DNA of 64,000 nt from Erwinia aphidicola. GTDB taxonomy: Bacteria; Pseudomonadota; Gammaproteobacteria; Enterobacterales; Enterobacteriaceae. Positions 1 through 7,731 of the stretch are shown piece after piece. Positions within the stretch are counted from its first letter, which is position 1. Each line of letters begins with the position of its first letter. Below the pieces are notes generated by a model. The model worked only from the letters and a program-made list of their open reading frames with translations, did not search any database and had not been told where the DNA came from. Both the position numbers and the translations under genes were made by a program. The DNA is taken from assembly GCF_024169515.1 (NCBI RefSeq), contig NZ_JAMKCQ010000001.1, forward strand, positions 558,001 to 622,000. The letters are read 5' to 3'.

Positions 1-461
1 ACGCCACGCCTGACCTTGTAGCCCAGTTTTCGCAGCTTTTTGGCCTGCGCCGGGCTGGCCATCCGCCCCGCATCGTTACGGGATACCGTCTTGCCCGCCC
101 GAACCGTGGTTTTCATGCCCTCCTGGTGCGCGTAGCCCACCACCCCGGCATTCACACCGCCGTAGTTTCCGCCCCGCAGGTAGAGCCGCACGGCGTCAAT
201 CTCAGGCATTTCCCGGATGTGCAGCAGGCCCGGCAGGTTGCGCAGCATCTTCCCCCTGCGCCGGGTCTTGCGGCCCTGCCACGCCGTGCCGTCAGGTGCC
301 TGCTGGTTGCGCACGTTGCGCTTTGCGGCGGGGATAACGCCGTACTTCGCCATTCGCCAGATAAAGCGCTGGCGCTTCTTCTGCGGCAGATCCAGCGCGG
401 CAATCTCGCGGCGCATATCCTTCAGCTGCGCGGCGTTTATCTCCGCACCGAACAGGCTCAT
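1..461 (-). CDS. S: Phage tail completion / virion morphogenesis protein (P2 gpS-like), 3-prime end outside window
   Basis: The reading frame is open from an ATG at 461 to the window edge, giving 153 residues without a stop. The ATG overlaps the stop of the upstream gene (ATGA). The protein starts MSLFGAEINAAQLKDM and has a basic middle with the pattern RNVRNQQAPDGTAW then RKTRRRGKML, matching the layout of P2 gpS (a Q-N-P-D-G-x-x-F/W turn followed by an arginine-rich stretch). The family acts in joining tail to head. P2 S is 150 residues; this one is longer, as in some related phages. The call rests on pattern and position directly after R. Confidence 0.75.
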   Translation of the reverse strand, partial: MSLFGAEINAAQLKDMRREIAALDLPQKKRQRFIWRMAKYGVIPAAKRNVRNQQAPDGTAWQGRKTRRRGKMLRNLPGLLHIREMPEIDAVRLYLRGGNYGGVNAGVVGYAHQEGMKTTVRAGKTVSRNDAGRMASPAQAKKLRKLGYKVRRG

Positions 462-955
462 TCATCCCCCGTACTGGCTGTGCTGCCGTCAGCGCCAAAT
501 ACCTGCGCAGTGAGTGCCGTCCAGATAACCGGATCGGCTAGCCGCCAGCGCTTACCATCCAGCGGGATGGGACCTTTTTCGTCTTCCACTATCACCAGCT
601 CTTCCGCCATCGGGACGGTCACCACCACCATGGATGTGTTGTCGTCAATCACCCCGATATCCCAGTCAGGATCGGCGTTTGTGATTCCCACCTGCCCGAG
701 CAAATCCTGTGCATTTCCGGCCAGCCACGCGTCGAGCAGCGACATCAGCAGGCGCGGATCGCATTCCCGATGCGGGAAACGTTCCCATGACAACACCGCG
801 TCATAGCGAATAATCGACTGCCGGTACTGCCCCAGCCCGTAATCTTTCGCGGCGGGGATGGTCTTCATCGCGTCGATTTCGCTGCTGAAAGAGAGCATGG
901 CCCGCTTCGGCATGTTGCTGGTGATGAACGCCGTCAGTGAATCAATCTGGCTCAT
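458..955 (-). CDS. R: Phage tail completion protein (P2 gpR-like)
   Basis: A 165-residue acidic protein between L and S, the place of R in P2-like phages. It opens with a short helix region (MSQIDSLTAFI) and has the R-type pattern of an alpha-helical start, an LSFSSEID-like strand, then a segment about choosing a W-L region and a D-x-D-I-G-V strand near residue 95-105. P2 R is 155 residues and aids tail completion. The start overlaps the stop of L by four bases (ATGA). Sequence identity to P2 R seems low; the family call relies mainly on size, acidity and position. Confidence 0.65.
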   Translation of the reverse strand: MSQIDSLTAFITSNMPKRAMLSFSSEIDAMKTIPAAKDYGLGQYRQSIIRYDAVLSWERFPHRECDPRLLMSLLDAWLAGNAQDLLGQVGITNADPDWDIGVIDDNTSMVVVTVPMAEELVIVEDEKGPIPLDGKRWRLADPVIWTALTAQVFGADGSTASTGDE

Positions 956-1404
956 ATCTTTTTCACCGTGGCCCGCTTCAGCCCCTTAATCAGACGGATC
1001 GCGATGGACGATTCCGCCAGCAGTCCGTTGCGCGTTTCATCGCTCTCCTGTCCCGGATGCGACTCGCGGCGGCCAACGGACGCAAACTCGCCCATAAGGT
1101 CCGCTTTTGCCCTGGCATACACCGCCTTTTTGTACTGGGCGCACAGCTGATTTTGTCCTGCCATCTGCACGCCTGGCACCGCCTGCGCAGTGGCAAACCC
1201 ATTGCCCTGGTGTTTCTCCTGCACGCTGGCCAGATCGCCGTTGACCTCTCCGGTGGCGGCAAGCAGCGCCTCTGCCACGGTCTGCGCGTCCATGTCTGCC
1301 GGGATAGCGCGCGCCCGCTGGAAGTCAGCCAGGTTCATGTCCGGCCAGAAACCGTTATTCGTCAGCGGTTCGTCCTGGTACTCAATTGGTTTGCCGCTAA
1401 ACAT
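952..1404 (-). CDS. L: Head completion / stabilisation protein (P2 gpL-like)
   Basis: A 150-residue protein placed between the small terminase and R. It shows the gpL arrangement: a short N-terminal segment with NNGFWPDMNLADFQRARAIP (P2 L has a similar F-F-P-D-I motif), a helix around residues 45-75, an L-Y-x-x-A-V-Y-A-R-A-K-A-D-L helix near residue 95, and a C-terminal W/S-I-A-I-R-L-I helix. The protein plugs the filled head before tail joining. P2 L is 169 residues. A 92-base gap separates it from M and holds nothing that I can identify. Confidence 0.85.
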   Translation of the reverse strand: MFSGKPIEYQDEPLTNNGFWPDMNLADFQRARAIPADMDAQTVAEALLAATGEVNGDLASVQEKHQGNGFATAQAVPGVQMAGQNQLCAQYKKAVYARAKADLMGEFASVGRRESHPGQESDETRNGLLAESSIAIRLIKGLKRATVKKI

Positions 1405-1496
1405 TCAATTCTCCCGAAAAAAGCGGGCTGACCGGGGTCCACGGCACATTGCGTTAGCTCTGCCCTCACCCGCGCCCGCTCGGCTTGCGGTAGTCG

Positions 1497-2201
1497 TTAT
1501 GGCTGATTGCTCAGCGAACGGATGCGGGCAGCGATGGTTTTACGCATGGTCCCCACACCCACTTTTTTGTGACGGGATTCAGCGGCGGCCAGAAGCGCGT
1601 CCGCTTTTTCCAGTAATTCCACATCGTCGTGCGCGGTGGCGCGGGCCTCCCCCTTGCCGTCACGCAGCAGCATCAGCCCGGCAAACTTGAACCATTTGGC
1701 CGTGATTTCCTCATGCAGCCGCCAGTGTTCCGTCACCTTTTCAAAGGTGCGCGAGAAATACGGCTCGATGCTTTCACCACGGGCCAGCGTCTCTTCTGAC
1801 CAGGCCAGCACGGTATCCGCCACGAACGCCGGGAACGTGCTTTTAATGTTTTCCGGCGTGGGCTGCTCCTGGCTGATGGCGACATCGGCCAGATCGAGCG
1901 CCTGCTCAAAGTCACCCACGTCAAACAGCCAGATAACGCACCAGGCAAACACTGGGTTGCGGTAGTTTTTCCCGGCGTCGATATACTCACGCACGGTAGG
2001 CATCCAGCGCGGCAGCAGGTCGTTACGCTTCATCTCGATGCGCTCAGCAATGGTAGGCTGTGACCTCACCCGCTCCAGATCGTCATTCAGTGCCAGCAGC
2101 TGCATGTGCAGACTGGTCGCGCTGTTGATGGCTTCCTGCTTTGCCAGCTTCTGTTCCATCTCAATACGCCTGTTATGGCGCTGTGCGGGTGAAAGTCCCA
2201 T
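1497..2201 (-). CDS. M: Terminase small / endonuclease subunit (P2 gpM-like)
   Basis: A 234-residue protein that starts MGLSPAQRHNRRIEM, close to the gpM start (SPAQRHMMR). The LLPRWMPTVREYIDAG stretch near residue 70 and the following W-L-F-D-V-G-D-F-E-Q-A-L-D-L-A segment are typical of gpM, which binds concatemeric phage DNA and cuts at cos together with P. P2 M is 247 residues; this one lacks the long basic C-terminal tail and ends with a shorter basic segment. It lies three bases after N in one transcript N-M. Confidence 0.9.
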   Translation of the reverse strand: MGLSPAQRHNRRIEMEQKLAKQEAINSATSLHMQLLALNDDLERVRSQPTIAERIEMKRNDLLPRWMPTVREYIDAGKNYRNPVFAWCVIWLFDVGDFEQALDLADVAISQEQPTPENIKSTFPAFVADTVLAWSEETLARGESIEPYFSRTFEKVTEHWRLHEEITAKWFKFAGLMLLRDGKGEARATAHDDVELLEKADALLAAAESRHKKVGVGTMRKTIAARIRSLSNQP

Positions 2202-2204
2202 TCC

Positions 2205-3224
2205 TTAGCCCTCTACTGGTGGCGAAACATTGCCGATAGTCACGGCTTTTTCGTCAATCGCCGCGTACAGCTCCGGCACTTCAACGGCGTAACCTTCATT
2301 GCGCAGGTACTTGTTTTCGTACTGCTTGCGGTCCTCAACAAACTCCGCCTTACGCTGGCGGGTGCCGCGCTGCGTATAGATATGCAGGTTACTGAGCGGC
2401 GTCACCACCATGCGCTTGCCCGGCATGAACGGCGGCACGATCGCCTTGCGGCCCGCGATTGTGCTGTCCAGCATCTGCGCGGCGATCTTCTCGGTCGGGC
2501 GGTCAGCTTTCTGGTACAGGCGGTATTGCTCAGCGGCCACCAGATCAGCACCAACCAGCACCACCAGGCGCGGGTCAGTGCGGTACTGCGCCGTGATTTT
2601 GCTGCTGATAAGGTCAGAGGCCATCGCATCCAGTGATGCATAATCGCCACCCTCACCCAGGGTCACGGCATCGGTGAGGATTTGCTTGCCGTCTTCAAAA
2701 TCTTCCATGCGCTTATGCCAGCCGATATTGACGTCTTCACCGTTAGGGTTAGCCTCTGCGTCTGTGGTTTTTTCCACTGACGTGCCGTTAAAGCCAATGC
2801 GCAGCTGGTCGAGCGCAAACGCCTGGTTCGAAAAGGTCTGCACCAGCTGGAAAAACTCGTTTTCGTCGCCCGCGTTGGCCCACAGTGACAGCAGATCCCA
2901 GCGCAACGCTGCACATGAATCGGTTTCAACCAGCTTGTATTCGTTGCCCTCAACGCCTACGCGCCGACTAAAACGCCCACTTTCACTGCGCCCGGTATGC
3001 AGTACAGAAGACCCCACGGACACCACCTGGCCGGACAGCTGATCAACATCAGCCACGGTGATCAGGTTAAGAAACTCCACGGACTCCAGCAGCGCCTGAC
3101 GTAGCGTTGTTTCCTGCGGGTCGCTCAGCGAAAAATAGCGGTTAGGTTTATTAACGCCGTAACTTTCAGCAAGACCCGCTGCATAGGCATTAATAAACTG
3201 TTCCGCACGTTTATTTAATTTCAT
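2205..3224 (-). CDS. N: Major capsid protein (P2 gpN-like)
   Basis: A 339-residue capsid precursor. The N-terminal helix (FINAYAAGLAESYG), the FSLSDPQETTLRQALLES stretch, and the later W-H-K-R-M-E-D-F segment are features of the P2 capsid family (PF05125 type). P2 N is 357 residues; in P2 the first 31 residues are removed by the O protease during head assembly, and the same processing is likely here. It follows O by 58 bases and starts at an ATG with a GAGGGAATC-like ribosome site. Confidence 0.95.
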   Translation of the reverse strand: MKLNKRAEQFINAYAAGLAESYGVNKPNRYFSLSDPQETTLRQALLESVEFLNLITVADVDQLSGQVVSVGSSVLHTGRSESGRFSRRVGVEGNEYKLVETDSCAALRWDLLSLWANAGDENEFFQLVQTFSNQAFALDQLRIGFNGTSVEKTTDAEANPNGEDVNIGWHKRMEDFEDGKQILTDAVTLGEGGDYASLDAMASDLISSKITAQYRTDPRLVVLVGADLVAAEQYRLYQKADRPTEKIAAQMLDSTIAGRKAIVPPFMPGKRMVVTPLSNLHIYTQRGTRQRKAEFVEDRKQYENKYLRNEGYAVEVPELYAAIDEKAVTIGNVSPPVEG

Positions 3225-3282
3225 CAGATTCCCTCTCGCCCTGTGGCGAAAAAATCATTAATACGAACTCCGGCAATAAAAA

Positions 3283-4101
3283 TTACAGGAATTTAAATCG
3301 CGATGCTGGCTCGTTCTTTTTAGTACCAAAACTGCGGCGCGGCAGCGTGGTAACTTTCTTATCCAGCTTGTTAAAGTTCTTAACAATATCGGATACGTTA
3401 TCGCGCAGCACTGCAAAATCTTCGGTATCCACGACTTCTTTCACCGTATCCAGATCTTCCTGCGTGTCAGAAAGCTGGGATTCAATTGCCGCAACGCGGG
3501 TTTCCAGATTATTTAGCGCGTCAGCCAGAACCTGAAGCTGATCCGGCTCATCACCTGAAGGCTCATCGGTATTTTCTTCAAAGTGCTTAGGCTTAATACC
3601 AAAATAGCTCTGCCAGTTAGGTTTTTTCATTTCGTTATCCTGTTCAATTCCTTTCCGGCTCACGCGGCAGGCGTAATAACCGGGGTTAGATTTCCTGCGT
3701 TTATTAAATCGCAGTCGGGTAGTTCCCACGCTGGCGGGGGTATCGGTAACGGCCAGCCCTTCAAGATAGCTGCGCCCCGTGCCGCGCCAGTTGCCGTCTT
3801 CGGTCAGCTCCACTGAAAAATAAATCAGCTGGTCGCGGCTGTTTGCGTCCAGCAGATACGCATTAGGCCGCAGCTGAACATACAGCCTCACCAGCCCGTC
3901 ATCACCTTCCTGCCACATTGTGCAAAGCACTTCGCCAAAATTGCCGAAATCTTTTTCATGTTCAGGCCAGATTAATGCGCCGTATAACTTCGGGTCATAG
4001 GTTTCAGCAGCATCAATAAGCCACTGCCTTTCTAATTCCCGCTTATCTACGGTATCTCCTTCTGTAGCAACACAAAGCCAGTCAGTGCGTAAATGCGACA
4101 T
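3283..4101 (-). CDS. O: Capsid scaffolding protein / prohead protease (P2 gpO-like)
   Basis: The start at 4101 is chosen over 4131 because AGGAAA lies just before it and because the protein then begins like gpO (short start, then VATEGDTVDKRELERQW, then AAETYDPKLYGALIWPEH). The N-terminal half is the serine protease domain with a conserved His in W-P-E-H; the C-terminal half (from about residue 185) has an acidic coiled coil, the scaffold part, and ends in a basic tail. P2 O is 284 residues, here 272. It is divergent from P, and 165 bases of shared promoter region separate them. Confidence 0.93.
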   Translation of the reverse strand: MSHLRTDWLCVATEGDTVDKRELERQWLIDAAETYDPKLYGALIWPEHEKDFGNFGEVLCTMWQEGDDGLVRLYVQLRPNAYLLDANSRDQLIYFSVELTEDGNWRGTGRSYLEGLAVTDTPASVGTTRLRFNKRRKSNPGYYACRVSRKGIEQDNEMKKPNWQSYFGIKPKHFEENTDEPSGDEPDQLQVLADALNNLETRVAAIESQLSDTQEDLDTVKEVVDTEDFAVLRDNVSDIVKNFNKLDKKVTTLPRRSFGTKKNEPASRFKFL

Positions 4102-4266
4102 TATTTTTCCTGATTGCTTGATGCGTTCCAACGAAATGAATTATTCACCATCACAACACCCGGCGCACCCCTTTAAATTCGTTTGCATTCGGCTAACGCC
4201 TCTTTATCGAACCCACCCGAATAACACCACCATATTTATATAAATTAACCCTGCATAATAAAGACT

Positions 4267-6051
4267 ATGGCTAAATACAGTGATGAATTAAGAGGCGTTG
4301 CGCGAGCGCTTTATCTGCGACGACACACGCCTAAAGAAATTGCGACCGATTTAAATCTGCCGAATGCGCGGATCGTTTACTACTGGGCGGAGAAATTCGG
4401 CTGGGCTGATTTACTCAGTCATGAAAGCACCGAGGAGGCAATAGAGCGCCGCTGCCAGCTGCTGGCGCAACGGGACGGCAAGACGGACCTTGAACTAAAG
4501 GAACTGGACCTTTTAATCGCCCACAGCACCAAGCTGCGGGCGCAGGCGAATAAGCATAAGGAGAAGCTGGCAGAGGCACGCGGGCGCGGCGGCTCCGGCC
4601 GCGGCTCCGGCGACGGTGAAGAGGAGGACGGCCAGCCGCGCAAGAAACGTCAGTATAAGAAAAATGATATAAGCGGCCTTAACCAGGACGACTTTGACGA
4701 GTGGGCGAAAGAGTACCTTTTTGGCTATCAGAAACACCTGCGCCTCAACATTGGCCAGCAGGTGCGCAACATCCTCAAAAGCCGCCAGATCGGTGCCACC
4801 TGGTATTTTGCGTTTGAAGCGTTTGAAAATGCCGTACTGACGGGCGACCCGCAGATTTTTCTTTCTGCGAGTAAGGCGCAGGCGGAGGTGTTCCGCTCGT
4901 ACATTGTGAACATCGCGGAGCAGTATTTTGGCATCACGCTGACGGGTAACCCTATCCGGCTGAGCAACGGCGCAGAGTTGCGTTTTCTCTCCACAAACAA
5001 AAATACCGCGCAGTCCTACAGCGGCCACCTGTACTGCGATGAATATTTCTGGGTGCCGAACTTTGCACGCCTGAACGAAGTGGCCAGCGCCATGGCCACG
5101 CACGATAAATGGCGTACCACGTACTTTTCCACGCCATCGGCCAAAACGCACCAGGCCTATCCGTTCTGGACAGGGGAAGAGTGGAAGCTCGGCAGCAAAA
5201 AGCGTGCGGCGACCACCTTCCCGAAATTCAGCGAACTGCGGGACGGCGGGCGGCTGTGTCCCGATGGCCAGTGGCGTTACGTCATTACCCTGGAAGACGC
5301 GATCAAGGGCGGCTTTAACCTCGCCAGCATCGATAAACTGAGGAACCGGTATAACGCTGACACGTTCAACATGCTCTATATGTGCGTGTTCGTTGACAGC
5401 AAAAACTCGGTGTTCAAGTTCAGCGACCTGGAGGCGTGCGCCGTCGATGTATCGGCATGGCAGGACCATGATCCCGAAGCGCTCCGGCCATTCGGCAATC
5501 GCCCGGTGTGGGGCGGGTTTGACCCTGCACGCTCCGGCGACCTGTCCACGTTTGTTATCGTCGCGCCACCACAGCATGACGGCGAAAAGTTCCGCGTGCT
5601 GCGGGTGTTCAACTGGAGGGGAATGAATTTCCGCTGGCAGGCTAAGCAGATCGAAAAGCTGTTTAAACACTACAACTTCACCTATCTGGGCGTTGACGTG
5701 ACGGGCATCGGCTCCGGCGTGTTCGACAACATCCAACACTTTGCGCTGCGCGTGGCCGTGGCGATTCGCTATGACCGCCACACCAAGGACCAGCTGGTAC
5801 TAAAAGCGGCTGACGTGGTAGGCAGCAGGCGCATTGAGTGGGATCGGGATTTGAAGGAGATCCCGGCCTCGTTTATGTCCATCCGTCACACCACGACAAG
5901 CAGCGGCAACGCCATGACGTTTGTCGCTGACCGCAGCCCGGAAACGGGCCACGCGGAAGCGTTCTGGGCCATATCGCACGCGCTTCACAATGAACCGCTC
6001 AACTACGAAAACAAGCCAAAATCCAAATGGGGGCTGAAGAAAGCAGCATGA
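4267..6051 (+). CDS. P: Terminase large (ATPase) subunit (P2 gpP-like)
   Basis: A 594-residue packaging motor subunit (P2 P is 590). An N-terminal helix-turn-helix region (TPKEIATDLNLPNARIVYYW) is followed by a linker with a glycine-rich, basic stretch near residues 105-130. The ATPase core has a Walker A-like KSRQIGATW near residue 172 and an acidic LYCDEYFW Walker B near residue 255. The C-terminal nuclease-type part begins at GGFDPARSGD near residue 415 and has a V-D-V-T-G-I-G motif. It is the first gene of the rightward pair P-Q and ends in an ATGA overlap with Q. Confidence 0.95.
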   Translation: MAKYSDELRGVARALYLRRHTPKEIATDLNLPNARIVYYWAEKFGWADLLSHESTEEAIERRCQLLAQRDGKTDLELKELDLLIAHSTKLRAQANKHKEKLAEARGRGGSGRGSGDGEEEDGQPRKKRQYKKNDISGLNQDDFDEWAKEYLFGYQKHLRLNIGQQVRNILKSRQIGATWYFAFEAFENAVLTGDPQIFLSASKAQAEVFRSYIVNIAEQYFGITLTGNPIRLSNGAELRFLSTNKNTAQSYSGHLYCDEYFWVPNFARLNEVASAMATHDKWRTTYFSTPSAKTHQAYPFWTGEEWKLGSKKRAATTFPKFSELRDGGRLCPDGQWRYVITLEDAIKGGFNLASIDKLRNRYNADTFNMLYMCVFVDSKNSVFKFSDLEACAVDVSAWQDHDPEALRPFGNRPVWGGFDPARSGDLSTFVIVAPPQHDGEKFRVLRVFNWRGMNFRWQAKQIEKLFKHYNFTYLGVDVTGIGSGVFDNIQHFALRVAVAIRYDRHTKDQLVLKAADVVGSRRIEWDRDLKEIPASFMSIRHTTTSSGNAMTFVADRSPETGHAEAFWAISHALHNEPLNYENKPKSKWGLKKAA

Positions 6052-7088
6052 CTAAAAAACAATGGCGACCTGCCAGCAGGAAAAAGAAAAGCGCCCCGGC
6101 TGAAAAGCAGCGCCACATGAGCATTATCACGTTTGATAAGCCGGAACCCGTGCTGACCACCGGAACGGACTACCGCGAAATCTGGTATGACAACGATTTT
6201 GAGCACTACACGCTGCCGATTGACCGCCTCGCCCTGGCGCAGCTGGTCAACCTCAACGGCCAGCACGGTGGCATCCTGCACGCCCGCAAAAACATGCTGC
6301 TATCCGGCTATGTCGGGGGCGGCCTGACGCATGACCAGCTGGAAGGGGCGGCGATGGATTTTTTCACCTTCGGCGACCTGGCCATTGTGAAAATCCGCAA
6401 CGGCTGGGACGAGGTGACCGGGCTGGAACCCATGCCCGGCCTGTACATGCGCCGCCGCAAGGATGGCTGTTTTGTGGTATTGCAGGACGGCGAGCCGCTG
6501 GTATACCCGCCCGAAGACGTCATTTTTATCAAAATGTACGACCCCCAGCAGCAGATTTACGGCCTGCCGGACTATATCGGCGGCGTACACTCCGCGCTGC
6601 TGAACAGTGAGGCGGTGATTTTCCGGCGCCGCTACTATCACAACGGCGCACACACGGGCGGCATTTTGTACACGCGCGACCCGGCCATGACGGACGAAGT
6701 GGAAGAAGAGATCGGACGGCAGCTGGAGCAAAGCAAGGGGATCGGCAACTTCAGCACTATCCTGGTGAATATTCCGGGCGGTGATGCTGACGCGGTGAAG
6801 TTTATCGAGATGGGTGATATTGGCGCGAAGGATGAATTTGCGAACGTGAAGAACATCAGCGCACAGGACGTGCTCAACGCGCACCGCTTCCCGGCAGGGC
6901 TGGCGGGTATCATCCCGCAGAACGCGGCAGGACTCGGCAACCCGGAGACGGCCCGCGACACATACCGCAAGGATGAAGTGCTGCCGATTCAGCGACGACT
7001 CGCCGCAGCGGTTAGCAACGACCCGGAAGTACCGGATCGTCTTCACCTGACATTTGCAGACGAAACAACTAACAAGGATGCAGTGTGA
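6048..7088 (+). CDS. Q: Portal protein (P2 gpQ-like)
   Basis: A 346-residue portal (P2 Q is 344). The ATG at 6048 overlaps the P stop, and AAGAAAG lies before it; an in-frame upstream start at 6027 would lie inside P and is less likely. Family features are the basic start, the ITFDKPEPVL segment, the H-G-G-I-L-H-A-R-K-N segment near residue 75, the QIYGLPDYIGGVHSALLN block near residue 170 (phage portal, PBSX family) and RRRYYHNGAHTGGILY near residue 195. The portal forms the ring through which P pumps DNA. Confidence 0.95.
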   Translation: MTKKQWRPASRKKKSAPAEKQRHMSIITFDKPEPVLTTGTDYREIWYDNDFEHYTLPIDRLALAQLVNLNGQHGGILHARKNMLLSGYVGGGLTHDQLEGAAMDFFTFGDLAIVKIRNGWDEVTGLEPMPGLYMRRRKDGCFVVLQDGEPLVYPPEDVIFIKMYDPQQQIYGLPDYIGGVHSALLNSEAVIFRRRYYHNGAHTGGILYTRDPAMTDEVEEEIGRQLEQSKGIGNFSTILVNIPGGDADAVKFIEMGDIGAKDEFANVKNISAQDVLNAHRFPAGLAGIIPQNAAGLGNPETARDTYRKDEVLPIQRRLAAAVSNDPEVPDRLHLTFADETTNKDAV

Positions 7089-7138
7089 TGAAAAAACGGC
7101 TAAAATCCAGGCACAAACACCCTGCCGGAGCCGCTAAC

Positions 7139-7405
7139 ATGCGCGTATTGAAAATTGAATGCACTGAGTGCGGTTCTAAAGCGATTATCCGCAAGACGAA
7201 CAGAAAACACCGAGAACTTGCTGATATTTATTGCGCCTGCACTGACGTGGAGTGTGGCCATACTTTTGTTATGAATCTGACCTTTTCACACACACTAAGT
7301 CAAAGCGCTAAGACCGGAAACATGCTGATACAGCAGATCGTAAATTCTATGTCTCCTGAACAGAGGCAGATTACCCTAAACCTCTTACAGCCCAGCAACG
7401 CTTAA
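7139..7405 (+). CDS. ogr: Late transcription activator Ogr/Delta family
   Basis: Zinc-binding activator of P2 late promoters. Four cysteines are spaced C-x2-C-x22-C-x4-C in the first 45 residues, the Ogr/Delta pattern, followed by a T-F-V-M-N-L strand. The start at 7139 (88 residues) has GGAG twelve bases upstream; a longer frame from 7085 would add 18 basic residues before the first zinc ligand and is less likely. It follows Q and has its own terminator at 7419-7442. In P2 it binds TGT-N12-ACA sites near -55 of late promoters. Confidence 0.88.
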   Translation: MRVLKIECTECGSKAIIRKTNRKHRELADIYCACTDVECGHTFVMNLTFSHTLSQSAKTGNMLIQQIVNSMSPEQRQITLNLLQPSNA

Positions 7406-7608
7406 TCTTTAGATAAACAGCCTCTTTTGTAGAGGCTTTTTTGTTCCTGCTCCCTGTGATTAAGATTCACCAGCAAATCCCCAGATAAATCAGCCAGCAG
7501 TGAGAGAATATCGCTATGTTCCTCACCCTCTAACTCTACTCCAGCGGCAATCCTTGCAACCAGCGCGATACGCCGCGCTAAGATAATCTCATTAAATAAA
7601 TCAACCAT
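7402..7608 (-). CDS. Small SOS-controlled phage protein, function unknown
   Basis: A 68-residue protein starting MVDLFNEIILARRIAL, mostly helical, with an acidic middle (ELEGEEHSD). I do not recognise the family. The start at 7608 is preferred to 7659 because a GGGGGGGG run (eight G) and GAATGAG lie just before it. The promoter at about 7650 overlaps a LexA box, so expression should rise on DNA damage. In coliphage 186 the LexA-controlled gene is the antirepressor tum; this protein is in a different place and does not look like Tum or DinI by eye. Its last codons overlap the ogr terminator on the other strand. Confidence 0.6.
   Translation of the reverse strand: MVDLFNEIILARRIALVARIAAGVELEGEEHSDILSLLADLSGDLLVNLNHREQEQKSLYKRGCLSKD
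7419..7442 (+). terminator. Rho-independent terminator after ogr
   Basis: A perfect 7-bp stem (AGCCTCT / AGAGGCT) with a TTTGT loop is followed by six T. It lies 14 bases after the ogr stop and overlaps the end of the opposing small gene at 7402-7608. Confidence 0.85.
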
Positions 7609-7629
7609 CTCATTCCCCCCCCACAAAAT

Positions 7630-7649
7630 AACTGTACATCCATACAGTA
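7630..7649 (-). promoter_or_regulatory. LexA box over a sigma-70 -10 element
   Basis: Reading on the minus strand, TACTGTATGGATGTACAGTT fits the LexA consensus CTG-N10-CAG exactly, with TA on the 5-prime flank. A -10 hexamer TATACT overlaps its first bases, with a TTTCAT-like -35 about 16 bases further upstream. The position between promoter and start codon 7608 predicts repression by LexA. Confidence 0.75.
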
Positions 7650-7731
7650 TAATATTCATAAGCGAATATGAAACATTTTTTCATAGTAACCACTCATAAA
7701 ATGTTGTGTAGTGCCTCAGTAACACATTGAT

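Noticed and set aside
4513..5781. A 422-codon antisense frame opposite the terminase gene
   Set aside because: It lies fully inside the clear P gene, shows no ribosome site and reads as low-complexity His/Arg/Val protein, typical of a shadow frame.
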